Assembly: GCF_013299165.1 (NCBI RefSeq)
Contig: NZ_JAAFKD010000005.1
Span: 1 to 64,000, forward strand
Direction: 5' to 3'
Origin: Microcoleus sp. bin38.metabat.b11b12b14.051
GTDB lineage: Bacteria; Cyanobacteriota; Cyanobacteriia; Cyanobacteriales; Microcoleaceae
DNA length: 64,000 nt
Shown here: piece by piece, positions 8,472-17,551 of the stretch
Layout of the letters: each line of letters begins with the position of its first letter
How positions within the stretch are numbered: position 1 is the stretch's first letter
The notes under the pieces: generated by a model
Database searches by the model: none
Told to the model about the DNA's origin: nothing
Seen by the model: only the letters and a program-made list of their open reading frames with translations
Program-made: the position numbers and the translations under genes

Positions 8472-8746
8472 CCTTATACCATTTACAAAAAGTCTTGTTA
8501 CACAACAATTGTTGGGCGGAGTGAAACGGAGGGTTGTCTTTTCAACGATTCTGTAAGGTGCGTCGCTATGAGATTGTCGCTTTTTGTGCGAGTAATTGTC
8601 GATGAATCCACACCCTACGAATAATCTTGCTCAGACACCCAAGAAATAGGAAATAAAAAAAGAGTTAAAAATTAAAAATTAGCAATCCCATTTTTTAATT
8701 TTTAACCCCAGTATTGGGAATTATTCAATATCAAATTCCCTAAGTT

Positions 8747-9220
8747 CTACTTGGTTTTCACCTGACGGGCCATTTCGCGGAAATTGTTCATGCTGGGGCC
8801 AGGACTCCGACGATTTCCAGTTGGTGTTGGCATTAAATTATTAGGAGCAAAAGTCCGAACAGGTTCAGCTTGACTCGGTACTTTGCCGTTAGTTGCAGCA
8901 GCAGGTACCTTAGCGGGTTCGGAAGTCTTAGCAGGAACGCTAGCTACTGGTTCTTTTTCTTTCTTGGACTTTTTCTCTACCTTAGCTTTCTTTGCCGGTT
9001 CAGACGGCTCAGACTTCACAGCCTCAACTTTTGCCGGTGCAGCAGCAACAGGCTCAGGCTGCTTGGCAACAACAGGCTCAACCTTCGCCGGTGCAACTTT
9101 AGCCGGTTCCTTAGCCGAAGATTCGCCTAAATCTAGGAAATATTCAGACTTTTTCAAGCCCAACAGTCCGGCGAAAAAGCTGAAAATACCGCCGAAGAAA
9201 TTTTTGATAAAACCAAACAT
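8747..9220 (-). CDS. Hypothetical protein with amphipathic N-terminus and Ala/Lys/Pro-rich linker
   Basis: 157 residues. It opens MFGFIKNFFGGIFSFFAGLL, an amphipathic, Phe/Gly-rich helix likely to lie on a membrane, followed by GLKKSEYFLDLGES. Residues about 37-115 are low-complexity AKVEPVVAKQ/PAK repeats, and the end is NRRSPGPSMNNFREMARQVK. Conserved ends joined by a disordered linker recur in cyanobacteria, but I do not know the function. Upstream (9221-9535) is a spacer with no other feature seen. Confidence 0.7.
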   Translation of the reverse strand: MFGFIKNFFGGIFSFFAGLLGLKKSEYFLDLGESSAKEPAKVAPAKVEPVVAKQPEPVAAAPAKVEAVKSEPSEPAKKAKVEKKSKKEKEPVASVPAKTSEPAKVPAAATNGKVPSQAEPVRTFAPNNLMPTPTGNRRSPGPSMNNFREMARQVKTK

Positions 9221-9535
9221 TAGACTTACTCCTTTTGTTCTTTTAGGGAAATTTGTACAAGTTTGTCAACAAAGTCAGATTACGAGGTAAGGCAACCTTT
9301 GTCTACATTTCTTAATCAAAATTTACATTTTTTGTCAAAAAATGCAGAGGTTCTAGTAGTTTTTACTCAGTAATGCCAGTCTTACCTTTGCACTTATTTA
9401 CGATTATCTCAGAATTTATGACATATTCGGTATTTGCCCGCGATATCTCGATCCGATTCGCTAGCTGTCCCAGTAGGGGTCAAACTCCCTAGGGGAGTAA
9501 TTTATGCTGTAATCGGCAAGCAATTTTTAGGCAAA

Positions 9536-10153
9536 ATGAACAGTTCGCTCGATCGCAATCCCGTCATCTTGATCCACGGCATTTGGGACACAAAGTCTAT
9601 TTTCAGCAAAATGTCCGCCCGCCTCACCGAACTCGGATGGGCAGTTCACAGCCTCAACCTCACCCCCAACGACGGCAGCCTCGGCCTCGACTCACTGGCG
9701 AAGCAACTGGCAGAATACATATCTGAAACCTTCGATCCAGAACAGACATTAGACATAGTAGGCTACAGCATGGGCGGCATCGTCAGCCGCTACTACGTCC
9801 AGCGACTGGGAGGAATTAACCGAGTCCAGCGTTTCATCACCATATCTTCCCCCCACAAAGGAACCCTCACCGCCTATTCCCTAGCCCTACCAGGATACCT
9901 CGATATGCGGCCCGATAGCGGCTTGCTGCGCGATTTAAATCAAGATGTAACCGTGCTCAAACGGATAAATTTTACATCAATGTGGACGCCATTTGACATC
10001 ATGATTGTACCGTCGAACAGCTCCCAAATGCCAGTAGGCAAAGAAGTCAAACTTAACGTAATGCTGCACCGCCAAATGGTAACAGAAACCCAAAGTATTA
10101 ACGCATTAGTAGCAGAACTCAAAGCACCTATTAAAAATAAAATTCATACTTAA
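9536..10153 (+). CDS. Alpha/beta hydrolase, lipase-like
   Basis: 205 residues from the ATG at 9536 (MNSSLDRNPVILIHGIWD); the frame is open upstream to 9434, but only this start gives the family N-terminus. It has the oxyanion strand VILIHGIWDT, the nucleophile elbow GYSMGG (Ser) near residue 88 and a following SSPHKGT loop, as in EstA/LipA-type triacylglycerol lipases. The catalytic Asp and His are probably in the FDIMIVPSNS and LNVMLHRQMV segments. No signal peptide. A decayed paralogue follows 2 bp after the stop. Confidence 0.85.
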   Translation: MNSSLDRNPVILIHGIWDTKSIFSKMSARLTELGWAVHSLNLTPNDGSLGLDSLAKQLAEYISETFDPEQTLDIVGYSMGGIVSRYYVQRLGGINRVQRFITISSPHKGTLTAYSLALPGYLDMRPDSGLLRDLNQDVTVLKRINFTSMWTPFDIMIVPSNSSQMPVGKEVKLNVMLHRQMVTETQSINALVAELKAPIKNKIHT

Positions 10154-10155
10154 AA

Positions 10156-10423
10156 ATGAATAGCAATTTCAGCCCCAACCCAGTCTTACTAATTCACGGA
10201 AATTTCAGAAAATAGAAAAATTTCCCCAAAATGTTTGCCGATCTCAGAGATTGAGATTGGTGAGCCTACACCCTCGATATTTCGCCCCACTGGGGCAACG
10301 CCAGCATCGACGAATTAGCCGTATAAATGGCAGATTATCTAGACAAAAACTTCCAGCCAAAACAGCCTTTATAGTAGGATTGAGCAGGGGCGGCTTACTA
10401 ACTCGCTATCAAATCCGAAGAAT
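10156..10423 (+). pseudogene. Decayed tandem copy of the lipase gene
   Basis: Starting with ATG at 10156 the first codons give MNSNFSPNPVLLIHGN, parallel to the intact neighbour, then a stop. Fragments in different frames continue the homology: LDISPHWGNASIDELAV, MADYLDKNFQPKQP and FIVGLSRGGLLTRYQ, the last containing a nucleophile elbow GLSRGG. Several frameshifts and stops make it non-functional. It ends where the 55-bp repeat array begins. Confidence 0.75.
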
Positions 10424-10424
10424 A

Positions 10425-10644
10425 GAATTCAAAACAGGTTTGTAGTGAGGACTTTAGTCCGCATCAAATCCCAAAAAGAGAATTCAAAACAGGTTTGTAG
10501 TGAGGACTTTAGTCCGCATCAAATCCCAAAAAGAGAATTCAAAACAGGTTTGTAGTGAGGACTTTAGTCCGCATCAAATCCCAAAAAGAGAAGGCAAAAC
10601 AGGTTTGTAGTGAGGACTTTAGTCCGCATCAAATCCGAAAAATA
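10425..10644. repeat. Four tandem 55-bp units (GGACTTTAGTCC family)
   Basis: Units begin at 10425, 10480, 10535 and 10590 and contain TTTGTAGTGAGGACTTTAGT followed by CCGCATCAAATC. The core GGACTTTAGTCC is palindromic and is shared with the 75-bp array at 63138-63815. There are no variable spacers, so this is not CRISPR. The spacer from 10645 to 10778 holds only a further GGTGCG/CGCACC inverted repeat. Confidence 0.85.
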
Positions 10645-10778
10645 ATTCAGAGCGCCCGAACCTATTGTGTTATGAGTGACCGGGAAAGATAAAACTGGTA
10701 AGGTGCGCCAACAGAAAGATGCTCAGTCATCCAAAAAAGAACTTGATCTTGACGCACCCCACGAGGCTCATCTAACTA

Positions 10779-11210
10779 CTAAACTGCATCGCCGACTTCA
10801 GCGTATTCGCTGCGGCCAAAAATTGCCTCAGCTTCGCAGTAATACTTGAACTCCAGTATATTGTGGAAAGGATCTTCTAAGAAAAAAGTGCGGTGTTCTG
10901 TAGGCAAACCGACAAATCGCCTTCTAGGTTCTTGATAGAAATTTAAATTGTGTTGCTGAGCCTTTGCTAACAACGCTTCCCAATCAGCTTCCGAAGTGAA
11001 AATTAACCCAAAATGCCGGGGATAGATGCCTCGCTGAGGCGTCACAGCTTCGCGGCTGACGTGGGCGACTATTTGATGCCCGCACAAACCCATAATCGCA
11101 GAATTCGGGGATTCGCGACCTAATTGGCAGCCGAGTCCGTCTACGTAGAAGGCTTTGGTTTGGGCAATATCTGTCACGGGGAAGGCAAGATGAAATAAGA
11201 CTTGGCTCAT
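10779..11210 (-). CDS. VOC family protein (glyoxalase/dioxygenase superfamily)
   Basis: 143 residues: LFHLAFPVTDIAQTKAFYVD at the start, a middle H in PRHFGLIFTSEADW, and the end TFFLEDPFHNILEFKYY with the metal-ligand Glu. These are the H/H/E positions of the vicinal oxygen chelate fold with one beta-alpha-beta-beta-beta pair on each side. Substrate unknown; glyoxalase I, fosfomycin resistance or dioxygenase roles cannot be told apart. It is divergent from the next gene, with 11 bp between the two start codons. Confidence 0.8.
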   Translation of the reverse strand: MSQVLFHLAFPVTDIAQTKAFYVDGLGCQLGRESPNSAIMGLCGHQIVAHVSREAVTPQRGIYPRHFGLIFTSEADWEALLAKAQQHNLNFYQEPRRRFVGLPTEHRTFFLEDPFHNILEFKYYCEAEAIFGRSEYAEVGDAV

Positions 11211-11221
11211 GGAGGTACTAA

Positions 11222-12142
11222 ATGCAGAATTCAGAATTGTTCTTTAATTATTTATCTTGGTCTAATCCTTGGTTGGTGGCGATCGCCCTGAATACATTTT
11301 TACTCGCGATCGCCACACTTGCTCCTAAAAAATTACTTACTCCGGCTGGACAACTCCACGGTTGGCTGCTGGGCGTCATCATCTGGGGCAGTTTGGGATG
11401 GCAAGGCTATGCTGTGGTGATGTTCTACTTTCTGGTGGGATCAGGAGTTACCCGCATCGGCAAAGCTCAAAAAGAAGCCCAAGGAATTGCCGAAAAACGT
11501 TCCGGAGCCCGAGGCCCGGAAAATGTTTGGGGTTCGGCTTTAACCGCTACTTTCTGCGCTGTGGGAGTTTTGGCATTGTCTATTTTGGGAGACACAGGCG
11601 GTATTTTGGGAGACACAGGCCGTATTTTGGGAGACACAGGCGGTATTTTGGGAGACACAGGCCGTATTTTGGGAGACACAGGCAAGATGCCTGTGCCACA
11701 AGATGTGATTTGGGCTGTGCCACAAGATGTGATTTCCCTGTTGTTGCTGGGTTATGTCGCTAGTTTCTGCACTAAACTTTCTGATACCTGCGCTAGCGAA
11801 ATCGGCAAAGCTTACGGGAAACATACGTTTTTGATTACTACCTTGCAGCCTGTACCTAGGGGAACCGAAGGGGCTGTCAGTTTGGAAGGAACGATCGCAG
11901 GTATTGTCGGCTCGGTGCTGATGGCGCTGGTTAGTTGGGCTGTGGGTTTAATAGACTTGACAGGAATTGCTTTTTGTGTTATTTCAGCTTTTATTGCTAC
12001 CAACATCGAGAGCGTGATTGGCGCGACAGTGCAATCTAAGTTTGAGTGGCTGACGAATGAGGTAGTAAATTTTTTCAATACGCTGATCGGAGCGATCGCC
12101 GCGATCGTCCTAGCCTCTGTCTGGAAAGCTTTTTTAGCTTAG
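11222..12142 (+). CDS. TIGR00297/DUF92 membrane protein, VTE6-like phytyl-phosphate kinase homologue
   Basis: 306 residues, about six to seven membrane helices. The N-terminal LTPAGQLHGWLLGVIIWGSL, the cytoplasmic RSGARGPENVWGSA loop and SFCTKLSDTCASEIGKAYGK are signatures of TIGR00297. Plant VTE6 of this family phosphorylates phytyl phosphate for tocopherol and phylloquinone synthesis; that role is inferred here. Residues about 120-155 are an unusual insert of five 7-residue repeats (ILGDTG[GR]) followed by a palindrome-encoded KMPVPQDVIWAVPQDV, with no frameshift. Confidence 0.85.
   Translation: MQNSELFFNYLSWSNPWLVAIALNTFLLAIATLAPKKLLTPAGQLHGWLLGVIIWGSLGWQGYAVVMFYFLVGSGVTRIGKAQKEAQGIAEKRSGARGPENVWGSALTATFCAVGVLALSILGDTGGILGDTGRILGDTGGILGDTGRILGDTGKMPVPQDVIWAVPQDVISLLLLGYVASFCTKLSDTCASEIGKAYGKHTFLITTLQPVPRGTEGAVSLEGTIAGIVGSVLMALVSWAVGLIDLTGIAFCVISAFIATNIESVIGATVQSKFEWLTNEVVNFFNTLIGAIAAIVLASVWKAFLA
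11581..11740. repeat. Five 21-bp tandem repeats plus GGCAAGATGCC palindrome inside the VTE6-like gene
   Basis: The unit TATTTTGGGAGACACAGGCG plus one base is repeated five times (about 11581-11685), encoding ILGDTGG/ILGDTGR alternately. It runs into ACAGGCAAGATGCCTGT, a palindrome, and a duplicated TGTGCCACAAGATGTGATT. All lengths are multiples of three, so the frame survives. Confidence 0.9.
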
Positions 12143-12170
12143 TCAATCCTGGACGCAATCGCGACCCAAA

Positions 12171-12232
12171 AAACCGGGTTTTTTACGAAAATTCAAGGCA
12201 TTAACGCCGTATTTCGGTAAAAAACCCGGTTT
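12171..12232. terminator. Bidirectional terminator-like inverted repeat
   Basis: Arms AAACCGGGTTTTTTAC and GTAAAAAACCCGGTTT enclose a 30-bp spacer. It lies between the convergent VTE6-like gene (plus) and hetR (minus), so it could stop both transcripts. The arms also belong to the AAACCGGGTTT repeat family that forms the array at 51.1 kb. Confidence 0.55.
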
Positions 12233-12290
12233 CTGCCTCCAAGACTATTAGTTATTGAGCGTTAGTCATTCGTGTCAAGCGATCGACCAA

Positions 12291-12344
12291 TGACAACTGA
12301 CAACTGACAACTGACAACTGACAACTGACAACTGACAACTGACA
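12291..12344. repeat. TGACAAC heptamer tandem repeats
   Basis: About eight copies of TGACAAC run up to the hetR stop codon, so they form the start of its 3' untranslated region. Confidence 0.9.
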
Positions 12345-13899
<1,555 letters not shown>

Positions 13900-14124
13900 T
13901 TAGAAATTTTGTAGCGCCTGAGTAACATTAGGCTCGGTAAAGCTTCTGCGTCCGCTGCCTCTCTCAGGCAGGCGCTCGCCCTTTTGTTGAGTTTGTGCTG
14001 ACAACATATATTGAGCCGTGGCAGTTTCGAGCATGGAGGCTGGAGACTCAAAAGCACTAGCGGCGCTGGCACTCAAGGTAATGCCCAACAGGCTCAGGAA
14101 AGCAATTGCAGTGTAGGTTTGCAT
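13900..14124 (-). CDS. patX: PatX-type RGSGR peptide precursor
   Basis: 74 residues. The N-terminus MQTYTAIAFLSLLGITLSAS...ASA is a Sec signal peptide with cleavage near residue 24. The C-terminal half contains LPERGSGRRSF, with RGSGR at residues 55-59 preceded by Glu: the ERGSGR hexapeptide is the HetR-binding form known from PatS. A small exported protein with a C-terminal RG(S/T)GR next to hetR is the description of PatX, an inhibitor of HetR found across filamentous cyanobacteria. It is upstream of hetR in the same direction. Its peptide is expected to be exported, processed and taken up by neighbour cells; this is inferred. Confidence 0.9.
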   Translation of the reverse strand: MQTYTAIAFLSLLGITLSASAASAFESPASMLETATAQYMLSAQTQQKGERLPERGSGRRSFTEPNVTQALQNF

Positions 14125-14219
14125 GGGTAGTATCCGTGTCAGTGTCTATTACCTGATACAGAGTTGACCCCATAGATCAGGAGAGATTTCTGGCAATTTT
14201 CGGAACTTTGCAAAAAACC

Positions 14220-16106
14220 TCACCGATTCAATGCTACTGCTCCCGCCAGGAGCCAAGCACCGGCCTCATTCAGCCTTCCCCATACCCTCAGAGGTGTTTC
14301 TGTGGCGCAATTCTCTAAAAATTGGTCGGTTTCCCAGTCTAAAGTCACGAGTTGCCAAGTTTGACCCCTCCAGGATGGGGGATTTGTCAGGCTTAGCGTC
14401 CAGTCTTGTGCGCCCAGGCGGCGGAAAATACCCGAAAATTCGCTCTCGCTATTTGCTGTTTTACTGCTGGGACTGGCGCAGAAACTGGGTTCAAATGTCA
14501 AGGTTCTGGTTTCAAATACAGAACTTTCGTTGAGAAACCGGGTTTCTCGATCGCTTTTAACTGACAAAGGACATTCGCCACTCGCGGGATATGCTTGAGG
14601 TCGATCGAGATAATAGCGCTGCCGATCGAGCCAATCCGATCGCTGGGGTGTCAAATTAAATAAAGGAACAACCGCCGCCCTCGCCTCAGAATCTTGCAGC
14701 AAAGCTTCCTGTAAAACCCTGACAGGCAAATCGCGCGGCTGACATCCAGCTTCAACGCACAATGCAGCCGCCATCCCCGCCGCCTGTCCGATATTCATCA
14801 CCACAGGCTGCAAGCGAGTTGCACCGTTGGCGATGTGAGACACGGAAATATTTTTTTCGCAGACTAGCAAACCGTCTGTACTCTCAGGAATTAACGCACC
14901 GTAAGGAATTGTAAAGGGAGTGCCAGTCCAGCGCCCGCCCCAGCGGATGGATTTGGGCTGCAAGAAAATGTCGCCTCTAGTGTAGTGGTGATCGTTGGCA
15001 TAGTTGCCGATCGCAATTGTCTGGCAAATTCCCTGAGAATCGATCGGCAATTTCGCGACTCTGGCACCGAAAACAGGCAAAATATCTGTTTCTGTGACTG
15101 TACTTATCCCTCGCAAACGGCGGCTTTCTCGGTAGTACGGGTGCAAGGCGAAAGCAGAACGAACCAGGCAAGAATTTTGTGAATTTTCTGTAGGTGAAAT
15201 CGGGAAAATATTCTCTGCTAAGCCGTAGCGCAGGCCGAGTTGGGTTTGAATGAAGCGGGCGAAACTTTGGCTGTGCCAGAGACTTTCTTGGAGGAATTCT
15301 TGTCGGGATGTTTCAGATTCAATTAGTCGATCGACTCCTTCACCATAATCATTACCACGAATCGGCCAATTAATCATCAACAATCCCCCAGGCAGTCGGC
15401 CGTAATTGAGAAATTGTTCGGGAGTGTAAGCGTCCCAAGCACCGATAAATCGATCGGGATTGTCAACAGGCGGCGGGGGAATTTCGGGCGCCACCGCACC
15501 TTCGCCAAAATCCTGCATTACAACCACCCAAGTAGGAGCTTGCACCGAATACCTTTGTGTGAGATCGTTAGGGGCGATCGGCGCGCTAGGTTCTCCCCAT
15601 TGGGCTTGAAATTCCCAACCCCAGCGGTGCGGCACCTGGGCTAAAGCCAGCAAATCTCCCAATTCCGTTGCATCCAAAGTGATTTTGGCCGCCACCGTAA
15701 AATCGGCAAACCGAACCCCAGAAATTATGTTGCCTTCTATTAGCACATCTTGAGCTTTTTGTCCAGAAATCCACTGCAAGTTCGGCAAACACTTAACCCA
15801 ATCAGCAAAAATTTCAGCACCAGTGCGGGGATCGTAAGTAAAAAAACTGACCCAGCCCCAATCCAAACCACCGGGCTGTCGCTGCTGGAGTTCCCGGAGA
15901 AACGCACCCCACAAACCCGTCTGAAAGGCTGCTAATTCGTTGCCGTCGGGGGCACACACGCCCGCGTTCGTCAGCATTCCTCCCAGCCAAGGAAATTCGC
16001 TGACTAAAATAGTTTTGGCACCGCGGCGGGCCGCTTGCACGGCGGCTGCGGTGCCACCGGTACCGCCACCGACTACTAGAACATCTGCTTTTAAGGTTGA
16101 GGACAT
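14220..16106 (-). CDS. FAD-dependent oxidoreductase (FAD_oxidored family)
   Basis: 628 residues from the ATG at 16106 (MSSTLKADVLVVGGGTGGTA); the frame is open to 16199, but the dinucleotide-binding motif should be near the N-terminus. VVGGGTGGTAAAVQAARRGA binds FAD; FPWLGGMLTNAGVCAPDGNE and LDATELGDLLALAQ are typical of the PF12831 group. The end of the FAD domain is NGATRLQPVVMNIGQAAGMA. Substrate unknown. Near residue 550 the piece DRETRFLNESSVFETRTL is encoded by a copy of the GAAACCCGGTTTCTC repeat (about 14534), which is probably a later insertion. Confidence 0.85.
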   Translation of the reverse strand: MSSTLKADVLVVGGGTGGTAAAVQAARRGAKTILVSEFPWLGGMLTNAGVCAPDGNELAAFQTGLWGAFLRELQQRQPGGLDWGWVSFFTYDPRTGAEIFADWVKCLPNLQWISGQKAQDVLIEGNIISGVRFADFTVAAKITLDATELGDLLALAQVPHRWGWEFQAQWGEPSAPIAPNDLTQRYSVQAPTWVVVMQDFGEGAVAPEIPPPPVDNPDRFIGAWDAYTPEQFLNYGRLPGGLLMINWPIRGNDYGEGVDRLIESETSRQEFLQESLWHSQSFARFIQTQLGLRYGLAENIFPISPTENSQNSCLVRSAFALHPYYRESRRLRGISTVTETDILPVFGARVAKLPIDSQGICQTIAIGNYANDHHYTRGDIFLQPKSIRWGGRWTGTPFTIPYGALIPESTDGLLVCEKNISVSHIANGATRLQPVVMNIGQAAGMAAALCVEAGCQPRDLPVRVLQEALLQDSEARAAVVPLFNLTPQRSDWLDRQRYYLDRPQAYPASGECPLSVKSDRETRFLNESSVFETRTLTFEPSFCASPSSKTANSESEFSGIFRRLGAQDWTLSLTNPPSWRGQTWQLVTLDWETDQFLENCATETPLRVWGRLNEAGAWLLAGAVALNR

Positions 16107-16285
16107 GGCAATAGGATTTGAGATTATGCGACTTCCTTCGGCTTGCTTCGGCGAGAGCTCTTCGGACAAGACGCTGGCTGACAAGTCGGGAGCGAACAAG
16201 TTTTAGATTGAAGAATTGTAGATTACTAATGGCGATCGTCACGTGTTACAGGATATAGCAGTTCGATCTCTCATCTGAGGTATTG

Positions 16286-16350
16286 ACCGGCTCGATCCCT
16301 CAATCCCCCAATCCCCCAATCTAAAATCTAAAATCTAAAATCCAAAATCA
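16286..16350. repeat. CAATCCC and TAAAATC heptamer repeats
   Basis: CAATCCCC runs pass into AATCTAAAATCTAAAATC repeats. The spacer 16107-16517 otherwise shows nothing recognisable. Confidence 0.85.
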
Positions 16351-16517
16351 AAACCTGTACCTCACCTTTTTGAGAACACCTATAGATGTGTGGTGTTGGG
16401 GCTAATTAAATTTTGCTTTGTAAAGACTTGACAAATCATATATCGGTAATTACGTAGATACAGCACTTTGTTGGTTCCGCAATCACTTTTAGATCGCCTA
16501 TTCGCCTATTTATATTC

Positions 16518-16710
16518 CAATACGGTTCACTTAACGCTTTTTGACGAATTCTACTCGTTACCAGGCTGTGCCTGGTAACGCAGATCAGGAGGAAGAGCCT
16601 CCAAATCCTGTGCCGAGGCTCTTCCTCGCTTGTATGGGTTCCAAGGAAGAGCCTTGGAACCCATACAAGCATTTTTTGCAAGCCCGATTATTCTTAAGTG
16701 AACCGTATTG
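16518..16710. mobile_element. MITE copy 2 (CAATACGG-family) with internal GTTACCAGGC repeat
   Basis: 193 bp with ends CAATACGGTTCACTTAA and TTAAGTGAACCGTATTG, flanked by a perfect 10-bp duplication ATTTATATTC. Inside is a nested palindromic element (about 16558-16673: GTTACCAGGCTGTGCCTGGTAAC-type ends, then GGCTCTTCCTCG and TTCCAAGGAAGAGCC pieces), shared with 21830-22024 and 32519-32560. Confidence 0.85.
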
Positions 16711-16864
16711 ATTTATATTCTTCCTCTGCATCAAGGGCTTCATCTGTAGTTAATAAAAAAATATAGTCCTGAAATGCCGATGGTAGAAACCGAGTAGATT
16801 CGTAGATATAAGCGTCAGTAATCCACGATTTTTTGCTTTTTACGGGTTTGTGAGCGTAAGTCAT
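16694..16864 (-). CDS. Small hypothetical protein whose end is supplied by a MITE
   Basis: 56 residues beginning MTYAHKPVKSKKSWITDAYI and ending EEEYKSIRFT. I do not recognise it. The last five codons and the stop come from the MITE end at 16710. If the MITE and one copy of its target duplication are removed, the reading frame would stop (TAG) directly after EEEYK. Whether the gene is expressed is unknown; no clear ribosome-binding site. Confidence 0.4.
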   Translation of the reverse strand: MTYAHKPVKSKKSWITDAYIYESTRFLPSAFQDYIFLLTTDEALDAEEEYKSIRFT

Positions 16865-16989
16865 AAATTAGTTATTATGAGACAGATCGCATTTAAAATC
16901 AAAAAAAAAGCTAAAAATAGGGAACAGGGACAGTAGAATAATAGATCGCATAATTTCTCGATCATTCACTACTAACAAAGCAATTGAAA

Positions 16990-17514
16990 ATGGAAAAAGG
17001 TTTTATATTGTGGTTTACCGGGCTGAGCGGTTCCGGCAAAACAAGTATCAGCAAAGCGCTTGAACCAGAATTGAAGGGTCGAGGCTGCAAAGTAGAAATA
17101 TTGGATGGAGATGTCGTTCGTACCAACTTGTCAAAAGGTTTGGGATTTAGTAAAGAAGACCGAGATACTAATATTCGGCGGATTGGATTTGTGGCGAACC
17201 TACTCAGCCGCAATGGAGTTGTGGCAATGACGGCAGCTATTAGCCCCTACAGAGCAGTTCGCGACGAAATTAGAGCGATCGAGCCAAATTTTGTTGAGGT
17301 GTATGTCAAAGCGCCGCTAGAAGTGTGCGAAGCGCGCGATGTCAAAGGGCTCTACGCTAAGGCGAGATCCGGAGAAATTAAGGGTTTTACCGGAATTGAC
17401 GATGCCTATGAAGAACCTGTCAATCCTGAGATTATTTGTTACACAGAGCGAGAAAGTTTGGCAGACTGTGTGAAAAAAGTTCTCAGCAAGTTAGAAGAGT
17501 TGGGTTACATTTGA
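16990..17514 (+). CDS. cysC: Adenylylsulfate kinase
   Basis: 174 residues. Phosphorylates APS to PAPS with ATP for sulfate assimilation or sulfation. P-loop [14 protein letters not shown] near residue 10, the APS-binding region [35 protein letters not shown] and the lid [20 protein letters not shown] are intact. ATG at 16990 is preferred; a TTG two codons earlier is possible. Located 37 bp before a Wza-like export gene, so it may supply PAPS for sulfated exopolysaccharide; this is inference from position. A frameshifted relative is at 41519-42024. Confidence 0.93.
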   Translation: MEKGFILWFTGLSGSGKTSISKALEPELKGRGCKVEILDGDVVRTNLSKGLGFSKEDRDTNIRRIGFVANLLSRNGVVAMTAAISPYRAVRDEIRAIEPNFVEVYVKAPLEVCEARDVKGLYAKARSGEIKGFTGIDDAYEEPVNPEIICYTERESLADCVKKVLSKLEELGYI

Positions 17515-17551
17515 TGTTGGCGGGGTAGGAAGAGGATAGGGGCAAACAGCG

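Noticed and set aside
10251-10445. 64-residue plus-strand frame as a gene
   Set aside because: It crosses frames of the decayed lipase and runs into the repeat array.
16436-16681. 81-residue minus-strand frame
   Set aside because: Mostly inside the MITE and its nested palindrome; the remaining part RRIGDLKVIAEPTKCCIYVI has no recognised family.
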